Assembly: GCA_934675225.1 (NCBI GenBank)
Contig: CAKUQA010000073.1
Coordinates: forward strand, 1-6,699
Reading direction: 5' to 3'
Origin: an uncultured Candidatus Melainabacteria bacterium
GTDB taxonomy: Bacteria > Cyanobacteriota > Vampirovibrionia > Gastranaerophilales > Gastranaerophilaceae
Length of the DNA: 6,699 bases
The translations under genes were made by a program, and so were the position numbers. This document shows, piece after piece, positions 1 through 6,619 of this stretch (positions are counted from its first letter, which is position 1; every line of letters begins with the position of its first letter). The notes beneath the pieces were generated by a model, which was given only the letters and a program-made list of their open reading frames with translations, was not told the DNA's origin and made no database searches.

Positions 1-664
1 AACATTACCTACACTGATTAATAATTATAAAGAAAAAGCAACTATAACAAGATTGAAAAAAGCATATAGTGTTTTGTCGCAAGCTATGCAGAAGGCTGTT
101 GCGGAAAATGGCACTGCAGATTTGTGGGAGACTTATGAGTATGATGATGAAACAGAAGATGCTGAAAATACAATGCAGAGGTATTATCCAGATAATATAG
201 TAAAACAACTTTCTGTCGCAAAAGATTGTGGTTTTAAATCGGAAGGATGTTTTTTGTCTGAAGAATATAAAATGCTAAATGGAGTTTCAGAACGAGATTT
301 TGAGACTTTAAATAATCGTTATTATAAATTAGTTTTAGCAGATGGAACTTTGGTTGCACTAGAAGGTTATAACGATAAAAACGGAAGCTGTTCTGCTTCA
401 AAGTATTGTGGTGAAATATGGGTTGATATAAATGGAAGTAAACTTCCAAATGTAGCAGGAAAAGATTTGTTTATATTTTATTATACAAAAGATAACATTT
501 TACCTTATGGCTATAATTTAAAAGATAAGCCTCTTTACCAATCCGGTTGTTCTATAAAATCAGGAAGCGGATATGGTTGTACTGCTTGGATATTAACTAA
601 TGAAAATATGGATTATTTGCGTTGTACTGATTTGGCTTGGTCAACAAAGACTACTTGCAAGTAG
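1..664 (+). CDS. Pilin-like type II secretion / type IV pilus protein, 5'-truncated by window edge
   Basis: The reading frame is open from base 2 (codon ACA) to TAG at 662-664, giving 220 visible residues. The gene starts upstream. A TTG at 53 lies inside the conserved block TLINNYKEKATITRLKKAYS and is not a credible start. In this family a prepilin leader and hydrophobic helix precede that block; the visible TLPTLINNYKEK is the end of the helix and its exit. The rest should be a folded domain outside the membrane. It carries VDINGSKLPNVAGKDLFIFY and a GCTAWILTNENMDYLRC ending, which I recall from the many pilin-like 'type II secretion system protein' paralogues of Gastranaerophilales. There are eight cysteines, all in the exported part, compatible with disulfides. 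Such proteins are processed by a prepilin peptidase and assembled into pili or pseudopili. Whether this one is a major pilin, minor pilin or adhesin cannot be told. Confidence 0.85.
   Translation, partial: TLPTLINNYKEKATITRLKKAYSVLSQAMQKAVAENGTADLWETYEYDDETEDAENTMQRYYPDNIVKQLSVAKDCGFKSEGCFLSEEYKMLNGVSERDFETLNNRYYKLVLADGTLVALEGYNDKNGSCSASKYCGEIWVDINGSKLPNVAGKDLFIFYYTKDNILPYGYNLKDKPLYQSGCSIKSGSGYGCTAWILTNENMDYLRCTDLAWSTKTTCK
651..664. repeat. 14-bp perfect palindrome over the pilin stop codon
   Basis: CTACTTGCAAGTAG is its own reverse complement. It encodes the last residues and TAG stop of the pilin-like gene. As RNA it could fold into a 5-bp stem with a TGCA loop, but no T-tract follows directly, so it is a poor intrinsic terminator. 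It may be a chance palindrome. Confidence 0.3.
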
Positions 665-688
665 AGCCGGTTTAAAGAAAAATTTTGC

Positions 689-717
689 TTGATTTTATTT
701 TTATGAAGTGATAATAT
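689..717 (+). promoter_or_regulatory. Candidate sigma-70-type promoter for pyrF
   Basis: TTGATT (689-694) and TAATAT (712-717) are separated by 17 bases; an overlapping GATAAT (710-715) is an alternative -10. Either would place the transcription start about 2-6 bases before the pyrF ATG at 727, so the message would be almost leaderless. This agrees with the lack of a usable Shine-Dalgarno site (only GGTAG directly against the ATG). Matches are partial and the region is AT-rich, so confidence is low. Confidence 0.3.
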
Positions 718-726
718 TCTGGTAGT

Positions 727-1485
727 ATGATAGAAAGACCTAAAACCGCTAAAGATAGAATAATTTTAGCATTGGATGTTGACAATCTTAAAGATGCTCG
801 CGATTTGGTTCGTGAATTAAAGGATTATGTAGGATATTTTAAAGTTGGATTACCGTTGATTGTTAATTACGGTTTTGAAGCTTTTCGTTTGTTGGAAGAA
901 CACGGTGCAAGATGTTATTATGATTGCAAGTTTCATGATATTCCGCATACGGTTCAAAAAGCTTGTATAAGTCTTGTTAAAAATAATATCGACTTTTTTA
1001 ATGTTCATATTCAAGGTGGTTCCAAAATGACATCTGCAGTTGTTAAAGCTTCTCGTGCTGCTGCAAAATCAATGGGAATTGAACCTCCAACTATTTTAGG
1101 GGTAACTTTGTTGTCAAGTTTTGGGCAAAAAACTTTGACTACAGAACTTTGTGTAGATAAAAATATAGAAGATTTTGTTTTGCAACTTGCTAAAGTTGCG
1201 AAAGAGACCGGTTTGGATGGCGTTGTTGCTAGTGCTGAAGAAGCTCGAAGGATCCGTAAAGAGATAGGTGATGATTTTATAATTTTATGTCCTGCAACAC
1301 GCCCGACTTGGTCCTCTGTAAATGATCAAGTGAGAGTTGATACTCCTAGAGATGCAATTTTATCAGGGGTTGATTTTATGGTAGTTGGGAGACCAATTAC
1401 GTCAGCGGATGATAGAGTAGGAGCTGCCAAATTGATTATTGATGAAATAGAAACAGCTTTGGAAGAAAAGTCTGCTCTTGTGTAA
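727..1485 (+). CDS. pyrF: Orotidine 5'-phosphate decarboxylase
   Basis: This 252-residue protein catalyses OMP to UMP plus CO2, the last step of de novo pyrimidine synthesis, in the cytoplasm. The key pattern is present: LALD with D17, FKVG with K39, and the catalytic DxKxxD as D66-K68-D71 in YDCKFHDIPHT. The phosphate-binding end is also present: R192 in CPATRP, Q201 in NDQ, and G221-R222 in VVGRPIT. Length fits the bacterial group I enzyme (about 230-250). Small departures from the common wording are DIPHT for DIPNT and CPATRP for TPGIRP, neither touching the catalytic residues. ATG 727 is the only start that retains the LALD strand with a normal short N-terminus; no good Shine-Dalgarno precedes it. 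It lies 62 bases after the pilin-like gene and probably has its own promoter. It converges with comEC. Confidence 0.96.
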   Translation: MIERPKTAKDRIILALDVDNLKDARDLVRELKDYVGYFKVGLPLIVNYGFEAFRLLEEHGARCYYDCKFHDIPHTVQKACISLVKNNIDFFNVHIQGGSKMTSAVVKASRAAAKSMGIEPPTILGVTLLSSFGQKTLTTELCVDKNIEDFVLQLAKVAKETGLDGVVASAEEARRIRKEIGDDFIILCPATRPTWSSVNDQVRVDTPRDAILSGVDFMVVGRPITSADDRVGAAKLIIDEIETALEEKSALV

Positions 1486-1503
1486 ACGAGAAATTAATTG
1501 TTT

Positions 1504-1528
1504 CAAATAGTCTGAACTAAACTATTTG
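1504..1528. terminator. Hairpin between convergent pyrF and comEC
   Basis: CAAATAGT (1504-1511) and ACTATTTG (1521-1528) form a perfect 8-bp stem around a 9-base loop. It starts 18 bases after the pyrF stop, and the comEC stop codon (bases 1524-1522 on the minus strand) lies in one arm. It could stop transcription from both sides. The stem is AT-rich and neither side has a strong T-tract (TCACTTTCC on plus, AAACAATT on minus), so termination would be weak or need a factor. Confidence 0.4.
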
Positions 1529-3903
1529 TCACTTTCCAATTCTTTTGATTTTAAGTATTTCTTTTTGTATCTGTCGAAGGTGTAGATTTGGAACTTTTCT
1601 CCGTTAGAGGTTATTTTTATAGAATTATTTAAGTCAGTTCTATAAATTATTGTGTTCCGTAAAATATCAAGTGTACCTCTGTTTGGATGCCCAAAATTAT
1701 TTGGACCGGTTGAAATTATTGAAACTTTTGTGCTTAAATGAGTAAGCATTTCATTGTCTACAACATTTGGGCCACCGTGATGACCAACTTTTAATATTTC
1801 AACATTGTGTGGAATATTTTGCTTTAATTGTTTAAAAGCTTTTGTACCGGCATCTCCTGTAAATAACATATCAAAGTTTTTGTAGCTTAAAAGAGTTATT
1901 ATTGATTTTTCATTATCTTTTTCTGAATTTGCAAAATAAGTTTTTATATTAAGAGTGTTTTCTTGGTAAATTGGATTGTTATTTTGTGGAATTGTTGCAG
2001 TAATATTTAAATCTTTTATTGTTTTGTAAATATTGGCAGATGTCATTGTTTTGTCGGAAAAAGAGTTTATATAAACTTGTTTGATGTTAAGAGCTTTCAT
2101 AATATCAACAGCTCCGCCAGAATGGTCATTATCAAAATGAGTTATTATCAAGCCTTCAATATTTTTAATACCTCTATCTTTAAGATATTTGATTATTATA
2201 GAATTTGCTTGAGCTTTACTTCCATTGTAACCGGCTCTGCCTGTATCTATTATAAAATATTTGTTTTCAGGTGTTTTTATAAGAAAACAATCTGCATTTT
2301 GTACATCAAAAGCAATTATTTGCAAATCTTTTGTTGGAATATTTATAAGGCTCAAACCAAGGATTAAAAGTAAAGAAGAACAAATAATTACCAGTTTTTT
2401 ATCAAATCCGCTTTTAATGGAAAGAGTTAAAAGTAAAATTAGTGCATAATAGATAATTATTTGAAAAATGTTAGGGTGTGTTGTTGATAAAAGTGAACCG
2501 TTTAGACTTGCAAAAAAGTTTGATATAAATACGATTGCGTGTAAAAAATAATTAAGTATAAAATCAAAACACATACATATTTTGTCTGTATACGGTGAAA
2601 AACCTGCAAGAATAGAACTTATAAAACCTCCAAAACTTACAACACTCAAAAATGGCATACTGCAAACATTTGCAAAAATTGAATATGTACTAAAAGTGTT
2701 AAAATAGAACATTTGAATAGGAGCTACCCAAATTTGAGCAATAATTGGAATTAAAAAAGCTCCGATTAGCCATTGTGGAATTTTTGAGTCTTTAAATCTT
2801 TCAAAAATAACGTTGGCAGTTGTTAAAAGACCGAAAGTTACTATGAATGATAACTGAAAACCAACATCGTTAATAAATGCAGGATTGTATATGAGCATAA
2901 CAGTTGCAACGAATGCTAACAGTGCTACAGTATGAGCGTCCCTGTCTATTAATTTCCCAAGTAAAATGAGTATTAGCATTAATGCGGCTCTAATAACGGA
3001 TGCTCCAAGTCCGGTCATAAGGGTGTAAATTATAATAACCCCAATACCGGATGTTACCATAAATTTAAATGGAACTTTTAGTCTTCGTGTAAAAAACACC
3101 CAAAATCCATATATAAAAGCGACATTCATGCCGGAAGCCGCGAGTATGTGTAACAATCCGGAATTTACAAAAGAAGTTTTTATATAATCCGGAGGAGCAA
3201 CTGCATCATCTCCAAAAACAATACCTCCAAGGATTTCTAAGTTTGGTGATTTTAGATATTTAGAATGGACATTTATTATATTATCTCGAGTATTATTTAG
3301 TTTTTGTAAAAACAACCATTTAAAGGATAAAGTTTGTGGTATTATTTTCCCGTTTTCGCTATAAAAAACAGTAAAAGTATCAAAATTCCTTAGATATTTT
3401 CCATAATCAAATTGAGATGGGTTCCCTGCTTTAAATGGGGTTTGAATTTTGCCGCTGAATTCATATTTGTCTCCGATTTTGAGTTGAGAAATATTGCTAC
3501 CTGTATACGTTACAAATGTTTTCCCTGTGACATTTGTATTATTTATTTTATCTGTTTTTAAAAAAAATTTTGTTTTGTCTGGTGTTGTACTATTTGGAAT
3601 ACTTACAATTTGACCTTGAATTGTTACTTTTTGAGGAGCATAAGTTACAAGTTCATCGGTTGATTTTATCTTAAAATATGTATTAAAAAAGCCAAAGTAA
3701 AAAACGAAAATCCAGAATAAAACGTATTTAATTGGAATATGATTTTTAAGAATTGTACAGATTGCTAAAATACTGATTGTTGCGCTGCATAAAATTCCGT
3801 TATCGTTGAAATAAGCCAAAATTCCACACATAAATACGATTGCAGTAATAAACATTATTGCATTTTTATTTTGTAAAATGTTACTTATCGCCTCTTTAAT
3901 CAT
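1522..3903 (-). CDS. comEC: ComEC/Rec2 family DNA-uptake channel
   Basis: The 793-residue multi-pass inner-membrane protein is predicted to carry single-stranded DNA into the cytoplasm during natural transformation. Order of parts: hydrophobic helices (about 15-80); a DUF4131-like OB region (about 85-190, with IQGQIV and KIGDKYEFSGKI); the competence membrane core (about 220-495) with SGLLHILAASGMNV at 248-261, GLGASVIRAALM at 298-309 and NDVGFQLSF at 345-353; then a metallo-beta-lactamase-like domain (about 525-775). That domain keeps the metal ligands: THFDNDHSGG with H589, D591, D593 and H594, D683 in FTGDAG, and H708-H709 in GHHGG. I chose ATG 3903, followed by a basic segment and the first helix. 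The frame also opens at TTG 3981, but the extra 26 residues look like translated spacer. No Shine-Dalgarno is visible. It is complete, convergent with pyrF and divergent from the gene at 4035. Confidence 0.94.
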   Translation of the reverse strand: MIKEAISNILQNKNAIMFITAIVFMCGILAYFNDNGILCSATISILAICTILKNHIPIKYVLFWIFVFYFGFFNTYFKIKSTDELVTYAPQKVTIQGQIVSIPNSTTPDKTKFFLKTDKINNTNVTGKTFVTYTGSNISQLKIGDKYEFSGKIQTPFKAGNPSQFDYGKYLRNFDTFTVFYSENGKIIPQTLSFKWLFLQKLNNTRDNIINVHSKYLKSPNLEILGGIVFGDDAVAPPDYIKTSFVNSGLLHILAASGMNVAFIYGFWVFFTRRLKVPFKFMVTSGIGVIIIYTLMTGLGASVIRAALMLILILLGKLIDRDAHTVALLAFVATVMLIYNPAFINDVGFQLSFIVTFGLLTTANVIFERFKDSKIPQWLIGAFLIPIIAQIWVAPIQMFYFNTFSTYSIFANVCSMPFLSVVSFGGFISSILAGFSPYTDKICMCFDFILNYFLHAIVFISNFFASLNGSLLSTTHPNIFQIIIYYALILLLTLSIKSGFDKKLVIICSSLLLILGLSLINIPTKDLQIIAFDVQNADCFLIKTPENKYFIIDTGRAGYNGSKAQANSIIIKYLKDRGIKNIEGLIITHFDNDHSGGAVDIMKALNIKQVYINSFSDKTMTSANIYKTIKDLNITATIPQNNNPIYQENTLNIKTYFANSEKDNEKSIITLLSYKNFDMLFTGDAGTKAFKQLKQNIPHNVEILKVGHHGGPNVVDNEMLTHLSTKVSIISTGPNNFGHPNRGTLDILRNTIIYRTDLNNSIKITSNGEKFQIYTFDRYKKKYLKSKELESDK

Positions 3904-4034
3904 AAATTTAATTTTATTATAAATCTGTATCTTATTAGTGAGAGTATAAAGATATGTAAATCTATTATTTATAATTCGCAATTAATTTTGTTTTTAGTAT
4001 TTAATAAAAATGTGTTTAAATGAAAGGTGACAAT
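3904..4034. promoter_or_regulatory. Divergent AT-rich promoter region
   Basis: These 131 bases separate comEC (leftward) from the small membrane-protein gene (rightward). Consensus-like -10 boxes face both ways: TATAAT on the minus strand at 3921-3916, and TATAAT on the plus strand at 3970-3975. Neither has a convincing -35 hexamer at 16-18 bases. The minus-strand box would give comEC a leader of only about six bases; the plus-strand box gives a leader of about 50 bases. I see no operator-like inverted repeat or riboswitch fold. Confidence 0.35.
4023..4030 (+). promoter_or_regulatory. Shine-Dalgarno site that fixes the start at 4035
   Basis: AAAGGTGA matches the anti-Shine-Dalgarno complement over AGGTGA. 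Aligned on the AGG, it sits 7 bases before ATG 4035. The earlier in-frame ATG at 4020 overlaps the region just before this site and has nothing comparable upstream, so 4035 is the likely start. It is the only clear Shine-Dalgarno in the window. Confidence 0.6.
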
Positions 4035-4631
4035 ATGATTAGTCCTTTGAATTCTTCATTAGGTTTTTCTGCTTACAGACCGGTTTTTAATGGTACAAAT
4101 AGTAGTGAACAAAATAAAAAGCCTACTAATTCAAATGTCGCTTCACAAACTGTTCCAAATAAGAAAAAAGAGTTAACACCGGAGCAAAAAACTTGGATTG
4201 CATTAGGCGCTGCCGCAACTTTAATTGCTGGTGGTTTAGTTGTAAAACATTGTTATTCAAATAAAACTCTAAAAGATGTTTTTAACGTGGTTGTAGATAA
4301 ACCGAAAGAATTCAATAAAGAATATGTACAAAATTACGCAGATAAATTGAAAAAAGAAGGAAAACTCGGAGACGAAGATGCAGTATTATGTATTCCAAAA
4401 CAAATATTTGACGAAGCTATGAAAAATGCATCTTCAGATATTAAGAAAATATATTCAAAAATAAATTTATCGGAAAATGGTTTCGCGATGGCTCCGGCAA
4501 GGTTAAGAAATAATATTTTTAATTTGGAATCTATTTCTGATTTAAAATTTGTTGACCCACAAACAAATGTAATGCTTGCTGTTATAAATGAATTGAAAAA
4601 TGGGCGTATGGTTACTTTTTTTGTAGAATAA
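4035..4631 (+). CDS. Small single-pass membrane protein of unknown function
   Basis: I do not recognise a named family. The 198 residues fall into three parts. First is a polar, Asn/Ser/Lys-rich N-terminus (1-50) with YRPVFNGT at 14-21. Second is one hydrophobic helix, about 53-70 (TWIALGAAATLIAGGLVV), followed by KHCYS. Third is a charged, mostly alpha-helical-looking C-terminal domain (about 76-198), ending in short hydrophobic strands (LKFVDP, MVTFFVE). There is no classical signal peptide, because the hydrophobic segment begins after residue 50. The short aromatic-x-Gly element (F18-N-G20) in a disordered N-terminus resembles what I recall in many lineage-specific Gastranaerophilales proteins; this is an impression, not a search result. 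ATG 4035 is chosen for its Shine-Dalgarno. The gene seems monocistronic: divergent from comEC and convergent with the hydrolase. Codon and base composition match its neighbours. Confidence 0.75.
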   Translation: MISPLNSSLGFSAYRPVFNGTNSSEQNKKPTNSNVASQTVPNKKKELTPEQKTWIALGAAATLIAGGLVVKHCYSNKTLKDVFNVVVDKPKEFNKEYVQNYADKLKKEGKLGDEDAVLCIPKQIFDEAMKNASSDIKKIYSKINLSENGFAMAPARLRNNIFNLESISDLKFVDPQTNVMLAVINELKNGRMVTFFVE

Positions 4632-4634
4632 AAT

Positions 4635-4660
4635 AAAAAAAATCTCGCATTTGCGAGATT
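4635..4660 (-). terminator. Rho-independent terminator of the leftward hydrolase gene
   Basis: AATCTCGCA (4641-4649) and TGCGAGATT (4652-4660) form a perfect 9-bp stem with a 2-base loop, or 8 bp with a 4-base loop. On the minus strand the stem runs straight into eight Ts (4642-4635), then ATTT, a classic intrinsic terminator 28 bases after the hydrolase stop. For the rightward gene ending at 4631 the hairpin is also well placed, but only AAGAAGTTTATTT follows, so it would work less well that way. Confidence 0.85.
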
Positions 4661-4687
4661 AAGAAGTTTATTTATGAAAAGATATCT

Positions 4688-6619
4688 TTATTCTTTTGTA
4701 AATACCCACCAGCCTTTACGTTTCGCTGACGGTTGAATTTTTGGTTGTGCAATAAGCTGTTGTTGTTTTATTGGTGAGTGTTGTGCAAAAACGCTTGTTG
4801 ATAATGTATTTACATATTTATTGTTTAAATGTGCATAATCAAATAAAATTACGCCTTTTGCATTTACTTTCCTTGCTTCATGAATTTGGCGGATTAAATC
4901 TTCATCAGAACCGCCCATAAATGTAACAAATAAACCTGCAAAGAAATCTGTTTTTGCTGATTTTGCATTAATTACATCCAACATCATTTTGTTTGCTGTT
5001 TTAGAATCACAAGTCAAAAACAAAGGAGTGAAACCATCTAAATAATCTCTTGTAGACCAAGTTCGCCAATCTTGTTGTTTATTATCAAGTGCAGCTTGTC
5101 TATCCGGAAATATAACAGCACTTATATATGTATTAGTTTGTCTGCCAAGACAACCTATCTTTTTAACCATATCTGAGATTTTTTCCCGTCTATAATTACA
5201 CCAATCTTGCCACAATGGATCATTTTTAGTTAATGTAGCTGGGTCAACGCCATAAATTGATTTGAAATCATTTCTTGCATAATCTGTGTATCCCCAACTG
5301 CTTGCTTCATTTGATGATACGCTATTAGGGTATCTTATGTAATCAACATTTATACCGTCCGGTTTGTATGTTGTAATGATTTCAGAAACAAGCTTAACTA
5401 AAAAGTCTTGTACATAAGGATTAGCTGGGTCTAAAAAGTATCCGTTATGTTCTGATGTTGATTTTGACGGGTCAGGAGAATTTATATCTTTTTTTAGTTT
5501 ATTTCCCCAAGACGGATTCATAGCTAATATACTTTGTGGGTTGTCTTTAGGGTTTTGTACACCAGCATAAAATGTTTCAAACCAAGTGTGAACTTTAATA
5601 TTTCTTTTATGGGCTTCTCTAATCCATATTGCTAAAGGATCAAAACCTTGAAATTGTTCATATTGAGGAGTAAAACCGTAAGCTGCCATTGTTTGACTTG
5701 GAAAAATTGTTTTACCATGATAATAAGTTTCTAAGAAAACGTTATCAATCCCTGTTTGTTTTAGTCTGTTTAAAGTTGCAATAATTTCCTGTTCAGATTT
5801 TTCAGTTGGTCTAATCCATACGCCTTTTAATTCACCTGCTTTGTATGGCAAAACACTTTTTAAGGCATCATTTGCAGCTTCAATAGCAAGCTGAGAGTAT
5901 TTTTGAACTTCATCAGGATTTTTTCTTGCTTTGCGAACATAATCTCTAGCATCATTTATATAACTATATGGAAGTTTCCAATTATAATCCGGACTTATTG
6001 TTCTATAATATTGCAGCATTTGTTCTGCTTCTGCGATTTTCTTTTCTGATTCAAAAATATAACTTTCGGATGTTGTGTATGTGTAAACTAAATTAGCATC
6101 TCTATCAATATATATTTTTGTACCGACTTTAATGCTTGAATTAATCCAATTTTTAGCTTTTCCATGACCACTAATTACAATTCCATTGATTGGAATGTAA
6201 GAATCAGCTCCAGATAGTTCTGTTACTGTATTGTCTTCTACTACTGCTTCTGCACCAAATTCATTTGTATTTGTTCTAATTCCGTAATTTGGTGTATATA
6301 TTATAAGTTGGTTAATTCCTCTTGCTCCCGGAAGATAGCTTCCGGTTTTGTTTGTTGCAGCTGTTGGGTCAATTGCATTAATCCAATTTTTTGTATAACT
6401 GAAAACAACCTCTCCTTTGGCAGGTTGATAAGGTTTGAAAACAGGTGCCAATTCTTCTTCCGGTATGGTTATTTCAGAATTATCCAAATTTATTTGTTGT
6501 TCTTCATCAACCAATAGTTTACTGTTTTGTATTGGTTCAGGGCGTCTCCTAGCTGTTAAAGTTGGGGTAACGTCTTCTGCTTGACAAGCTGAAGCTACAA
6601 AAATTATCGCTGCAAGCAT
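4688..6619 (-). CDS. Exported family 10-like glycosyl hydrolase (GHL10/DUF187)
   Basis: From ATG 6619 the protein is 643 residues. The catalytic-type barrel occupies about 262-600 and carries GHL10/DUF187 hallmarks: GVWIRP (266-271), HTWFETF (344-350), YFLDPANP (394-401), DGINVDYIRYP (421-431), WCNYRREKI (473-481) and FDYAHL (593-598). Acidic D426 and nearby carboxylates are plausible active-site residues. Before it lie a Pro/Glu-rich linker (about 15-65), a beta-rich domain (about 68-190) with TNTNEFGAEAVV and IPINGIVISGHG, somewhat like N-terminal parts of phosphodiester-glycosidase or cyanobacterial GHL10 proteins, and a helical segment (about 190-257). The tail KRKGWWVFTKE is basic and Trp-rich. 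The likely substrate is a cell-surface or environmental glycan; specificity cannot be read. The hydrophobic stretch and VASAC indicate export, perhaps as a lipoprotein (C12). The basic n-region is missing from this start and lies one base out of frame upstream. Confidence 0.88.
   Translation of the reverse strand: MLAAIIFVASACQAEDVTPTLTARRRPEPIQNSKLLVDEEQQINLDNSEITIPEEELAPVFKPYQPAKGEVVFSYTKNWINAIDPTAATNKTGSYLPGARGINQLIIYTPNYGIRTNTNEFGAEAVVEDNTVTELSGADSYIPINGIVISGHGKAKNWINSSIKVGTKIYIDRDANLVYTYTTSESYIFESEKKIAEAEQMLQYYRTISPDYNWKLPYSYINDARDYVRKARKNPDEVQKYSQLAIEAANDALKSVLPYKAGELKGVWIRPTEKSEQEIIATLNRLKQTGIDNVFLETYYHGKTIFPSQTMAAYGFTPQYEQFQGFDPLAIWIREAHKRNIKVHTWFETFYAGVQNPKDNPQSILAMNPSWGNKLKKDINSPDPSKSTSEHNGYFLDPANPYVQDFLVKLVSEIITTYKPDGINVDYIRYPNSVSSNEASSWGYTDYARNDFKSIYGVDPATLTKNDPLWQDWCNYRREKISDMVKKIGCLGRQTNTYISAVIFPDRQAALDNKQQDWRTWSTRDYLDGFTPLFLTCDSKTANKMMLDVINAKSAKTDFFAGLFVTFMGGSDEDLIRQIHEARKVNAKGVILFDYAHLNNKYVNTLSTSVFAQHSPIKQQQLIAQPKIQPSAKRKGWWVFTKE

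Noticed and set aside
5..449. Minus-strand open frames opposite the pilin-like gene
   Set aside because: They overlap conserved pilin-family sequence and show no motif or start signal of their own.
1522..2330. Metallo-beta-lactamase-like part as a separate hydrolase gene
   Set aside because: It is in frame and continuous with the membrane core, and this fusion is the standard ComEC arrangement.
2077..2449. Open frames on the plus strand opposite comEC
   Set aside because: They lie fully antisense to the well-supported lactamase-like part of comEC, have no Shine-Dalgarno or recognisable motif, and are explained by AT-rich codon use.
4020..4034. ATG 4020 as start of the small membrane protein
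   Set aside because: The strong AAAGGTGA site lies after it and is spaced correctly for ATG 4035; nothing comparable precedes 4020.
6308..6517. Open frame on the plus strand opposite the hydrolase N-terminus
   Set aside because: It is antisense to a coherent secreted protein, and its Phe/Ile/Cys-rich composition is typical of a shadow frame.
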